Part shown: one piece after another, positions 1 to 10,024 of the stretch
Layout: the number at the start of each line of letters is the position of its first letter
Position numbering within the stretch: position 1 is the first letter of the stretch
Source: Oscheius onirici
Taxonomy: Eukaryota > Nematoda > Chromadorea > Rhabditida > Rhabditidae
Direction: 5' to 3'
Length of the DNA stretch: 64,000 nucleotides
Assembly (NCBI GenBank): GCA_932521025.1
Contig: OW051470.1
Span: forward strand, 4,016,501-4,080,500
Translations under genes and position numbers: made by a program
Notes under the pieces: model-generated
Database searches by the model: none
Told to the model about the DNA's origin: nothing
What the model saw: the letters and a program-made list of their open reading frames with translations, nothing else

Positions 1-158
1 CATGCGAACTGTGGAATCGAACTCATCTGGATTGGCCTTAGTCGTCTGTCCGACGATTCGAGCGATGGCTGATCCCCTGAAAATTAAAGATCTCGCGAAA
101 TTGTGGGAAACGCATACCAGTTGCCCGAACCGACGATTGTGACCTTCTTAGGAGCCAT
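1..158 (-). CDS. Glycerol-3-phosphate dehydrogenase (NAD+), N-terminal part
   Basis: This is the 5' end of a cytosolic NAD-dependent glycerol-3-phosphate dehydrogenase, which reduces dihydroxyacetone phosphate to glycerol-3-phosphate in glycerol and lipid synthesis and osmotic response. Two exons are visible: 158-118, and 76 running off the left edge, separated by a 41-bp GT-AG intron (117-77). Spliced, they read MAPKKVTIVGSGNWGSAIA and onward. The GxGxxG-type Rossmann motif (GSGNWGSAIARIVG) typical of the family lies within the first 25 residues. The start is chosen because a TTTCAG acceptor (CAG at 186-184) lies 25 nt upstream of the ATG, as expected for a nematode trans-spliced mRNA. Family identity is firm from the dinucleotide-binding motif. 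Which paralogue it is cannot be said from the fragment. Confidence 0.9.
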
Positions 159-189
159 GCTACCGATGAACAAGCGATGATATCTGAAA

Positions 190-1740
190 TACAAATGAGG
201 AAGAAAATAAACAAACTGTAAAGAACGGAAGCCACGAAATTGAATAAACTGGGTCAAGTGACAGCACTGACCAGATAAACAACGACCTTTTCACGTGAAT
301 TTCCCGCTGTTGTACTTTTTTTAAGGGTAAACGAACGGGAGCTTTACAGAATCAATATAACTGATAAAAATATGTGAGGTCAACATGCGGAGAGTGGTCA
401 AATGGCTGCCGGCTCAATGCATTACACTCTCGGTAAACAACCCCCGTTCTTTTGCCAGATTTCGGCGAAAAAAAGAGTAGACAGAGTAAAATAGCTCATG
501 TGAACCGAAAGAACTGGCGGCATATGGAAATGATGAGACAAGGCCAATAAATAAATTTTTGGTGAGCAAAGTCCACGAGCACGGCCAAGTTCGGGTTGTG
601 GCTGATCTCAGTACAAAGTTCAAAGAGAGGTGAACATTGGGTAGGACACTTTTCTAGAGAGAATCCAATATATATATATATATAGGCATAACAAGTTTTA
701 GCAAAAAGAAGAAAATAGGAGAGAACTGAGCGATGTTATGTACAGCGGTGGTGTTTTTGTTCGAAGGAGGAAGGTATAGATCGATTGAAGAGCCACTTCC
801 TCCTGCGGGAGGATTTGAAAATTTGCCTTTGTCTCTCGTGGCCAGTTAGACCAAAGACTAATGGCATAAAAACACCTCGGAAACAAGAGTATAGTATTGC
901 AATAAGAGCAGGAGGGTGGTCCAAATGGTAAAGCAATAAAGAGTTTCAATTTCGTTGTTTTTAGCAGTCCATTGAACAAATGTGTGTCCATCATCCACTT
1001 TCAGACATTCTCAGTGAACGACTTTTCCCAGCCAGTCATTCAACTTTCCGCTTAGCTCCGTTCTACTACTTATGTCTCTTGAATAAGATCATCCTTTTGA
1101 AACATATCCTTCATTCTTGCCACACAAACAAAATCTATGTGATGAGGAGACAGAAGAAAGGAAGGAAATCGATGGCTGCCAGTAGCCTGACTGCATACAT
1201 AAATACGCAAAACATCGCTCATCTATATTGCCAGCAGCTAAATGTGGATGAGTTTGACGCTGTCTGCAGCCAGAAGAGCTGGCCGGAACTGAACGGCAAC
1301 GTCAGCGCCACGTTTGGCTATTGTGGTTGCTATTTTTAAGCGCACAACAAACATATCCGTCTCACCTTTTTCAAAGATTTTCGGGTTGTCGACAACTTTC
1401 GGGACACGCTAAGGAAAAACAAGTTGGAAAAGTTGAAACAGCTAGAAAAATGAGCCGACATCGTTTGTTTCCACAGTATATTGCGGCCTTCTGTTTTTCG
1501 AATTGCTGCTTTGCCAAAAAAAGCTGGAGAGTTTTTTTTCTTCTTGCTTTTTGTCGCTAGTTTTCTGAATTATCTCCAGCTTCTTTATATTTCCTTCATT
1601 TCCGGATCTGCCGGATCTTATTAATTTCCGCTACAATAAAAAAATTAAAACCAAACGCTGGCGTAACCGTAGAAACCCGCGGTGCCACGTCCTCGATAAT
1701 TCTGCTTTTTTATTCTGTTCCAACTCACTTCCAATTTGCA
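190..1740. other. Divergent intergenic region between GPDH and malectin
   Basis: About 1.5 kb separates two divergent start codons. It contains a short TA microsatellite around 668-684, several A/T runs and no reading frame that looks like a conserved protein. A coding-like frame around 1170-1310 on the plus strand has no family resemblance and no convincing splice partner. The region probably holds the promoters of both flanking genes. Confidence 0.5.
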
Positions 1741-1748
1741 GAATTACG

Positions 1749-2804
1749 ATGCGTCTTTCGCCATTTCTGTGCCTTCTTTCTCTAGGCTATTCAATTGCCA
1801 CGATGGATTTATCTAAACGGGTCGTCTATGCTATCAACTGCGGTCAGTGATTATTTATGCATTAACGTCACGGATATTTAGGAGGTCCAGAACATGTTGG
1901 AGAAGGCAGAATCCGCTACAAGGCGGATGTACCGATGGAGGATACTGTGGACTCTGATTTTGGTCAACGATTCTATTTCGTAAACGCTCATAACGAAGAT
2001 CGAGCTCTTTATCAAGTAATAATTTGACGTTATCAACGAACTTTTGTTCTAGACTGAGCGGTATTCAATGGACTCTTTCACATACAGTTTTCCTGTCAAA
2101 GAAGGCCACTTTGTTCTGATTCTCAAGTTTTCGGAAGTCTACTTTACGTATCCTGGGGGAAAAATTTTCAACGTGAATCTGAATGGTATTCCAATTATCA
2201 CGAATCTGGACATTTTCCGCGAATCTCAAAATATTGGTGCAGCTTTAGACAAGTAAGAACTGTCCAATTATTTTTTTTATTCGTTTCTTCCTTCAGATAC
2301 GTAGAGTTCACGATTTCCAAGGGATTAATTCACGTAGCCGGCAGAAAGGCCAGCATTGGCTCATCAATCGAGATTGAATTTGCAAAGGTATTTCATCCTT
2401 TGTACTAATCTTGAAAATATGCTTTTCAGGGTCCTGAAGACAATCCGAAAGTCAATGCTCTGGCTATTCTGACAGGAGGTGAAGCAGGACTGCCACCACC
2501 CCCAGTCCCAGTTCAAATGGAAGAACAGGAGACCAATACCCGCAGAAGACGCGAAATTGAAGAAGACGATAGCGAAGAGGACAAATGGCAGGATATGGAA
2601 GAAATCAGAGGTCAGCCCGATCCTGATGCCCAGATCAATCTGGACGTCGCTAGCGGACCTCCGGTTACTAATCCTCACGATGACAAAGTTGGTTTTCATG
2701 CTTTCCTGTTACAAACTTCTTTTCAGCACGATATCCTCTACATTGTGGTGTCGGCTCTTCTGGTTCTTACAATTCCTGTTGTCTATTTTCTCAAAAGCCT
2801 GTAA
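1749..2804 (+). CDS. MLEC: Malectin, ER carbohydrate-binding membrane protein
   Basis: Malectin is an endoplasmic reticulum type I membrane protein that binds di-glucosylated N-glycans in glycoprotein quality control. Six exons (1749-1842, 1882-2015, 2053-2252, 2297-2387, 2430-2687, 2727-2804) join in phase into 284 residues. Visible in order are a signal peptide (MRLSPFLCLLSLGYSIA), the malectin lectin domain starting VVYAINCGGPEHVG and running to about residue 170, an acidic low-complexity stretch rich in E, D and R near residues 195-235, and a C-terminal transmembrane helix (ILYIVVSALLVLTIPVVYF) followed by four residues. The ATG lies 8 nt behind a TTTGCAG acceptor. A polyadenylation signal AATAAA is present near 2935. 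The order of parts matches animal malectin, so the call is strong. Confidence 0.92.
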
Positions 2805-3233
2805 TACCTTGCTGCTCTCTTTTGAGTGTTTTAACCCGTTTGTTTTTATTTTTTACGCGGTAAGCTTCAAAAGCCAAATACCAGGGGTATATCTTGCTTT
2901 AAACTGTTTTATGCTCCCTTACAAATGTGCCTTTAATAAATGCTTCTTTTGAAAAGAAGCTGTTGATCTTCTACTCTTTTCCGATGCTGGCAAAAACAAC
3001 ATCAGACTCGCGTTTGCCCATAATCGACAACAGATCGACATTTCCCTTCCTTCGTCATACTTTCGAGACAGTCTTGCTCATTCTATTTCACAACTCCCTC
3101 AATATGCTCCGTTTTCCTTCTTGTTTTTCGTTCCGCCTACGTGAGTCATTCCTCTCAGCGCTCGGTATTTAACCAGGGAGCGCTGCCCCGATCAATCGAA
3201 ACACGAGCAGAAGCAACTACTTCTACTTTCATA

Positions 3234-5820
3234 ATGGATTTGTCAAAGATCGCAAAAGGCTACATACTCTCAGGCGTAAAGGATGCAATCGTGAGTGATA
3301 TTACCCCTTTATCTCGATCAAAAGTTGAGTCAACATTAACACTTTTACGGCGTCTAATCGTCTTATCAATCCCTCGCGCTGTTTGTTCACAGCATTTTCC
3401 GTGATAATTCCAACAAAATCCATCGTTTTTACCCATTTTGCTTGATTTATGCAGTAGTAAAATGGAAAAAAAAACAAAGCTTCAAATTACCAGATTGAAT
3501 TACAAGAGGAGTTTTTCAGGAAGGTCAGATGAACAAAAACAAGAACCAACCGTCTTCGGGTGGACAAGGATACTCCCAACAAGGAGGCAGTTATGTATCC
3601 AATCAGGGCGGCTATAACTCGAATCAAGGAGGTTACAATTCTCAAGAAGGAGGATATAATCAAGGACAAGGAGGCTACAACCAGGGACAGGGAGGCAATA
3701 GAGGACAGCCCCAAGGAGGCTACAATCAGGGCGGATACAATCAACAGGGATATGGAGGGTATCCACAACAGCTCAGTTATCCTCAGGGTGGAGCTCCTTA
3801 TCCTCAAGGAGGACAAGGCGGCGCCCCGTATCCTACTGGAGATCAAGGTAGAAATCTAAAGAAAGTAACAACTTTTGAATTTCAGGCGGTTACGGAGCTC
3901 CTCCTCCCATCGGATTCAGCCAAGGAGGCGGTGGTTATCCTCCTTCCGGACCTGGCTATCCGTCTTCTGGATATCCTCAACAGAATCAGGGATATGCTCC
4001 TTCACCCCAACCAAGTTTGTCGTTTTTTGTTTTTTTTGGGAAGAGTGATAACATGTTGTGTTTGATCTTTCGATCGTTCTTGACTCATATTTTTCAGACT
4101 ACGGCAGCGGATATACCGGCTACAATCCGGGTCCGCCAGCTGGCCAACAACATTTCCACAACCAAGGCCCGGGTGAGTTGTTTGCGAGCGAGCGAGAGAT
4201 AACGAAAAGTGCCACTCACTATTGTTTAGTGACCTCTGGGCGTGGGGAGAACCGGTCCCGTCCTGGTGGGAAACCATTAGTGATGAGTCAGGGCGTATAC
4301 TCATCTCTGTTTCTCAGCAATCTACGTCATTTATTTCCACATCTGGCTATTTTTATTTGGCCGAAAGCGCCTGGGCGGAGACTCCTTCTATTACGTTGGG
4401 GCGAGGCGTCTCCCCTTTTCCTTTTCACACTTTTTAACAACTCTTCAAACCAGTCTCCGAGTAAATATTGAATATCAGCTACCTACAAAAGACGGATACC
4501 TATGTCTCATCCGTTCCAGCCTTCCTTTTCAATTTCTGAAAATGACTGTTCCAACCGACTTTCTCAATTTTTAGTCACTTGACTCATGTCTTCCAATAAT
4601 TTCTTGCATTGATCCCGTCCCGCTGGCGTCGGTCAACACCCTATTTGTTCTATGTGTCCGGGCCGTACAGTCCGCTTCTTTTGCCCCATTCATCAAATCG
4701 ATTTCAGCCATGATTGGTAATCCGTCTATCCGCCCTGTGCCTGGTTTCAATGCGAATGCCGATGCCGAGGTGCTTCGCAAGGCCATGAAGGGTTTAGGAT
4801 GTAACAACTCCAAGGTATTTCGACTCTCCGAACTGAAGAACAATCCCTTCAGGTCATCAGTGTGCTTTGTGGTCGAACCAACTGGCAGAGACAGGAAATC
4901 TCGAAAGCCTTTAAGGTGATGTACGGCAAAGACCTCATCAAGGACCTCAAGTCTGAGCTCTCTGGTGACTTTGAAGATCTGATTCTTGCTCTTTTGGAGC
5001 CTCCGGCGGTCTATGACGCCAAGCAGCTGCACAAGGCTATGGAGGGTCTGGGAACTAAGGAATCCGTCCTCATCGAGATCATGACCAGCCGAACAAACAT
5101 GCAGATCCATGACATCAAGAATGCTTATCGGGCTCTGTACGGAAGAGAATTGGAAAGAGATCTTATTGGAGAGACCAGTGGCTGCTTCAAGGTAGGAAAT
5201 AATGTTATGATCTCTAGAAGACATATTTCAGAGGCTTCTTGTGTCTCTCTGTGCCGGTGGTCGCGATGAGGGCAATGCCATCGATGGTCTTCGAGCCAAT
5301 CAAGATGCCAGAAAGCTCTATTCGGCCGGAGAGAGGCGTCTCGGAACTGACGAGAGCTGCTTCAACGCCATTCTTGCCAGTCAGAACTTTGGCCAGCTTC
5401 GTCTCGTTTTTGACGAATACCAGAAGGCAAACATTGCATTTTGTTCATTTCAACAATTGTTCAGGTTACCAACCACTCGATCGAGAAAGCAATCGAAGCC
5501 GAGTTCTCGGGAGACATCAAGGATGGTCTTTTGGCTGTCATCGCTGTCGTTCGTAACCGTCCCGCCTATTTTGCCACTCTTCTTCACGGAAGTATGAAGG
5601 GTCTTGGAACCAGAGATAATGTTTGTTCTTTTTCTACCTCGTCATATTCGGGTCTGTTCAGGATCTGATTCGACTCGTGGTGACTCGAGCCGAATACGAC
5701 ATGGTCGACATCAGAAACGCCCTCCAAAATCTCTACAAAACTTCTCTAGAAAACATGATCAAGGGAGACTGCAGCGGATCGTACAAAGACGGCCTTATTG
5801 CCTTGGTCAACGGAAATTGA
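3234..5820 (+). CDS. Annexin with Gly/Tyr/Gln/Pro-rich N-terminus (annexin A7/A11-like)
   Basis: This is a calcium-dependent phospholipid-binding annexin. Nine exons (3234-3290, 3520-3847, 3886-4014, 4098-4172, 4708-4814, 4853-5191, 5232-5426, 5465-5620, 5662-5820) sum to 1545 nt, giving 514 residues. Residues 1 to about 195 are low complexity, with repeated GGYN, NQGG, PQGG and GQGG units as in annexins A7/A11 and the long nematode annexins. The core follows with four annexin repeats carrying [28 protein letters not shown] and MKGLGTRDN calcium-loop motifs. Repeat 1 has Cys where Thr is usual. An ATG at 4710, at the very start of exon 5 and just before the core ([13 protein letters not shown]), could start a short isoform without the low-complexity tail. 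The intron at 5427-5464 has a GC donor. AATAAA lies near 5846. Confidence 0.93.
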
Positions 5821-5867
5821 TTTGTAATCTCATTTGGTCACTTTTAATAAATTTATGGTGCTTTTAT

Positions 5868-7287
5868 CTACGGTCCACAACTAGCTGCCGGTTTGCCACA
5901 AATCGCTGTGTTGATAGAACTGACAAGAGACGGCAGATCGTCAAAGGTGTTCACATGGAATGCTGCTGCGGATGACTGGGCCAACTGACCAAGTCTGTTT
6001 CCGTCCACATTCGCTCCGATCGAAATCACAATCAGCTGAATCCAGATGTAGAAATAAGTCTTGTCTCACCTTGGAGTTATCCGAGTTCCTCGCGTTATGC
6101 GCCATATCGTAAGATTCAAAGTAGTCTTGATCGTCACTGAAACAAGTCGTTGATTCATTTTCAAGTAACCTACTTGGGGTTCTGAGGAACAATGATGATA
6201 GCGATTCGTTCGATGCCTGATCTCTCGGCGAATTCCTTAGTTCCAAGACTCGACAGAGCATCCTCACTGTATCGGAAAAGGCCACTCACAGAAGTGTTAT
6301 TATTATCCATAACGTTTGGAACATCATCTGTGAGGCTGTGAATCGTCGCACTAAGAATCTTGTTCGTAGGGACATCCGTCGTTTTGTAAATTACGGCGAA
6401 GTCATCATCGATCTATGCTGTGTTTCAATATATGGATTAAACTACCTGCAGATTGATCATAACTCGGACCTTATTCAATCCGACTTCCCAAGTTGTCGTT
6501 AAATTATCGGCCAAGAAGTTCAGTTGCTAAACTATCTGGAATCCAAAAGTTACTTTGGCTAACCTTGACGAAATTGTCTTGAGAACCAACTCCACTCATT
6601 CCATTGATTGTCAATAGAATATCCCTATTGCACGGATTGGCGTCTGCTCAAAAATTCATAAAATAGAAAGAGTCAACGCACTGAAAGTGGAGGTAAACAT
6701 CATTTGGAAGCCCGACTGCTCAATGTGGAAGTCACTGGTAAAAGTAACCAGAGCCTGCCGAGTACTCGAGAAAATAGGTCCTGTTGGGATAGGGGCTGTC
6801 ATGTTCGGTCCTCCGAATCTGAACCAATTCAATATTCTTAATTCTTCTAAATACCTAGCCAAGATGGGATGGTTCATGCCTTCTCCGTCATAAATTGTCA
6901 CATAGTCACAGCACGTTTCCAGATCGAAGTGAGGAAAGTCGAATCTGTAATACAAACATGGCAAGATCTTTTCTACTCAAAGAATTTCCGGGATTAGATC
7001 GCTATCAGTTGTCACCCCACCAGATCACTTCAACGTCACTTTTCAACAGACCTCATTACTTTTCCCGGCTCGGCTGTCATGTAGTAATAACACTGGTCGT
7101 TTGGTGGATAGTTGGCAGGCCAGAGAGGAGAATAAATGGTCCCGTTGTAAAAGAAATCGTTGTTTGTTGGACATCCGAGAAAATCCAGATTCGAGGTTTT
7201 CGAGAGAACATGCTTTTTCTGATGGTATTTAGTTTGTCTAGAGGTGACAAGGACAATAAGGAGGAGCAGACAGACGAGTGTCCTCAT
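5868..7287 (-). CDS. Secreted CUB plus von Willebrand A domain protein
   Basis: Eight exons (7287-7052, 6944-6855, 6818-6682, 6643-6564, 6526-6446, 6412-6174, 6136-6070, 6035-5868) sum to 1098 nt, giving 365 residues. In order there is a signal peptide (MRTLVCLLLLIVLVTS), a CUB domain with its typical FDLETCCDYVTIYDGEG segment and a FTSDFHIEQSGFQ segment (about residues 45-155), then a vWA domain from CNRDILLTINGMS to KLIVISIGANVDGNRLG and the terminal helix ending AICG. The first metal-coordinating position of vWA is degenerate (DILLTINGMS rather than DxSxS), so metal-dependent ligand binding is doubtful. Such secreted proteins are expanded in nematodes and often linked to the intestinal surface or immune response; that role is inferred. 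Its stop lies only 48 bp from the convergent annexin stop. Confidence 0.85.
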
Positions 7288-7445
7288 CGCGAATGCTTAT
7301 CTTTTCCTTTCTAATCCTCTGGTTCTTGTCCTTCTGACGGGAACATTTGGACACATTGATCAAGGACGACAAATGGAATGAAGAATTTTTAAAAATAAAA
7401 CTAAAATAAACATGCACATTATTTTCAAATAGTTAGGATATCAGA

Positions 7446-7516
7446 TATGGGTGGTATACTTTATCCCCCCCCCCCCCCCGTGTGGCCATTCAGCGCGGGG
7501 GGTAAAGTATACCATA
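7446..7516. repeat. Inverted repeat with poly-C/poly-G stem
   Basis: The left arm reads TGGTATACTTTA followed by a run of C. The right arm is a run of G followed by TAAAGTATACCA. The arms pair over roughly 18-20 bases around a loop containing TGTGGCCATTCAGCG. It lies between the CUB-vWA gene and the PLA2-like gene. It could be a miniature inverted-repeat element or a replication hairpin. The terminal TATACTT resembles the ends of the larger element at 47331-48454. Confidence 0.7.
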
Positions 7517-7722
7517 GGTTTTTCACTTCAAATCGCTCCGTAAAGAAGGGCAAAAGATAAATAAAGTGTAAGTAAGCTATTATTATCCTTTTCCACTATT
7601 TATCTAAGGTTTGAACGCTTACCCAGCTTGTTTAGAGTCAGTTTGACCTTTTGAGTCATTTTCAGTTTTTCGACTACTAGAGCTCATTTTCTATTTTTTT
7701 CTTTTTTCTGTCTTCTAGCCTC

Positions 7723-7968
7723 TTAAAAAATGGTCCATCCATGCATCTTTTGAGCTTCAATTGCATCGTAGTCTCTGTCATGACGCTCACAGCAAGTATT
7801 CACATCTGAATCTAGTTATTCACAGAAGTCAAGAAAAGACAAACCATCATCTCCTCAAGCGATTGCATACGCAAGACCTTTGCTGACTAATCCATCGGAC
7901 TTTCCATAGTGCCATTCTGAGTATACGGGAAAGACAAAAAAGAAAGAGAGGAGTAGAAGTCGGAGCAT
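7723..7968 (-). CDS. Very short secreted phospholipase A2-like protein
   Basis: Two exons (7968-7878 and 7805-7723) joined by a 72-bp GT-AG intron give 57 residues in phase. The protein has a clear signal peptide (MLRLLLLSFFFVFPVYS), then EWHYGKSDGLVSK, then VNTCCERHDRDYDAI and a stop soon after MHGWTIF. The CCxxHDxxYD core is the active-site helix of secreted phospholipase A2, with the catalytic His-Asp pair present. A normal enzyme is about twice as long or more and has many more cysteines. Here the Cys expected in the W-x-C-G segment is Tyr, and everything after the active-site helix is missing. It may be a remnant, a decoy-type peptide, or a mis-joined chance frame. Family assignment rests on one motif, so confidence is moderate. 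Confidence 0.45.
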
Positions 7969-8155
7969 ATTGCCAGGAGATCGAGTGTAATACGGAGAGA
8001 AATTCACGGCACTATTTGACACTATCAATCAAGAACATTGTACAATAAGAGCCGATGACACGAGCCAAATAATTAGCAATTGTCCTACTCTTCCAGTGGC
8101 TAGAACCAGAGACATGTAGAGAACAAAACAAATATTCCGCCAAACGAATCTTTAT

Positions 8156-9003
8156 TCACTTGGTGTGTTTGCAATCGATCACATGAAGCTTGCTTCTTGG
8201 TGTCGACTTCGTAGCTACCAGATTGGCTGACGTTGCACGACCGAGACGGAAACTACACTTCAATCCAGAGATCAACTGAACAGTCTTAAGAATTCCTATC
8301 TTAGACTGCATGGCGTGGCTGATGCAGTTGATGTGGTTCCTGCTGGAGACGGATCCGTACTTGAAAATCATCTTGTCGGTGTGAAACTCGAAGACGAGTG
8401 TGTCGAGCTCATTGGGACGGACTTGGAAAGGACGACCACGTTGACTGTCAATCGTATGGTAGTATCGGTGATAAAAATCTAAGTCGAAAATCTTCTGCGC
8501 GTCGTTACAGTCCTTATCGAAGCAGAGACGAATGAACTCGCAGGTTTGAGGCTCTTGGATCTCCAGCTGAAGAGCACTGACAGCATCGGCAACTTGGGAT
8601 CCTTTCAGAGTGTATTCGAACTGAATCGGCTGAATCTTGTCGTTTTTCACGTATTCTCCCATATTGCTGATTCCGGAGCCCTTGAGAAATGAGTCGCGGC
8701 ACGTCTCAGTCAAAGACAGATACTCTGTTCCCACAGGCATGAAGAAGGGCAGAGAATTAATCTTCTTTTGAGCAACGTTGAGCATCGTGTTTGGGCACGA
8801 ACTCATTCTTGCACAATATGACTTGGGTACACTCGTCAGCCAGTCCAAGAGAGACGGAACGACTCGGACGACAGAGAGTAGAGACGAACTATGCTGCTTC
8901 CAGTAGCATCTTGCTCGTTCACCTCCTCGTGCTCCAGTGGATCCTTGACTGTCTGCGCCATGACGCTGTAAACGAGCAGACTGATGATCAACGGTGGATG
9001 CAT
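8156..9003 (-). CDS. Unrecognised secreted cysteine-containing protein
   Basis: The 3' part, from about 8810 to the stop at 8156, is one long open frame of over 200 residues with scattered cysteines (for example TCEFIRLCFDKDC). I do not recognise its family. A plausible 5' end is the ATG at 9003, which encodes a good signal peptide (MHPPLIISLLVYSVMAQTV). That frame differs from the downstream frame, so an intron is required. A donor after the codons for EHEE (GAG-GTGAAC) and an acceptor CCCAAG before SYCARMSSC would restore the frame with an intron of about 100 bp. A shorter 29-bp alternative also exists, so the 5' structure is uncertain. The downstream frame remains open upstream too, but contains no ATG there. 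Confidence 0.5.
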
Positions 9004-10024
9004 TGTCGGAAGATACGACCCTCTTCTGGAGCTCCTTGACCTTGAATAACTATTTCTATCGAAAGTGGCTTACGGTAGTAACCAGACAAGTCGAGATCTG
9101 TTTGAACTAATCTTTACATGTAAAAATTGGTACTTCGTACTTTGACTTTCAGACCAGCAGCCTCCATATTTTGGTGGCAGACTGTTAGGAGCCTCTCGTG
9201 GTTGTTCTACCTTCTAACAAAATTCCCCCCAGACGCGATCCATTTAAAAAACTCTCGTTCGATAGAAGCTTAACATGCCAAAGCTTGGCATGTTTATTAG
9301 CCTCGACAATTGTCCGGACACCCCTACGGACGGACGGACACTATTTCGTGGAAGGCTTAGTAGAGGTCAGTTTGTGAATCTATCTAATGGCAGAATGAGA
9401 TTTTGTTGTTTTGTAATCAGTGTTTGTCAAGCGAGACTCTTGTTGAAAAATGACAAATATAAGTGTGCGTGATAGTGGTGGTTGTGTGGATGTCTCATCT
9501 GGTGTCTCAGGGGGCTGATATTCTGTTGATGTCCGCAAATGACCGGGCCATCTTTCTCCTTTCGGCTCTTTCGTCTCTTCTAATTCCAAAAGACCCATTC
9601 AAACTGATCCACTCTACTTCCAACTCTCTTTTTTTGCCGGGCTAATCAGAGTGGAAATTCATTTGATGGTCGACTGTCCAGTCGGACCATCTGCTCTGTC
9701 ATCAATCACAGCCATCGAGTCTCCTACCATCCCAATCCCGCTTATTTTCTTTCGTTAAAAGTTCCTTGATTCAATTGATCTTGAAATGCCATAGGAAACC
9801 AAAAGTCAAAAACACAATAATTTTCCCAATTTCAAAATCCCCTTTACAAATTTTGGCTCGAAGCTACTCCACCAGTTTGTCCTTTTCCTAATCTTTTCGG
9901 ATTACCTGACTGGCTAATCCCGTTATTTGCCGGTTGAAAGTACAGTACTTTCCAAATATTCATTAGACAAAGTCGGCAGATCCCAGCCGTACAAAACGAT
10001 AAATGAAGATGGTGCATAGAATCT
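9004..10024. other. Intergenic region with one perfect palindrome
   Basis: About 1 kb lies between the secreted protein start and the G-alpha stop. The only structure seen is the palindrome at 9272-9294. Reading frames here are short and without resemblance to known families. Confidence 0.5.
9272..9294. repeat. Perfect 23-bp palindrome
   Basis: The arms AACATGCCAA and TTGGCATGTT are exact reverse complements around the 3-base centre AGC. It could be a dimeric transcription-factor site or a small hairpin. It lies about 270 bp upstream of the secreted-protein start at 9003 on the minus strand, so a promoter role is possible but not shown. Confidence 0.6.

Noticed and set aside
980-1339. Plus-strand open frame upstream of malectin with a protein-like end
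   Set aside because: No family resemblance, no good splice link to malectin, and its first half reads like random AT-rich translation.
6277-6299. GTGAGT...ATACAG within the CUB-vWA gene taken as a 23-nt intron
   Set aside because: The sequence stays in frame without splicing and the exon sum is a multiple of three when it is kept.
9272-9294. Palindrome read as a p53-family response element because of its CATG cores
   Set aside because: The flanking purine/pyrimidine pattern of the half-sites does not fit, so only a palindrome is reported.
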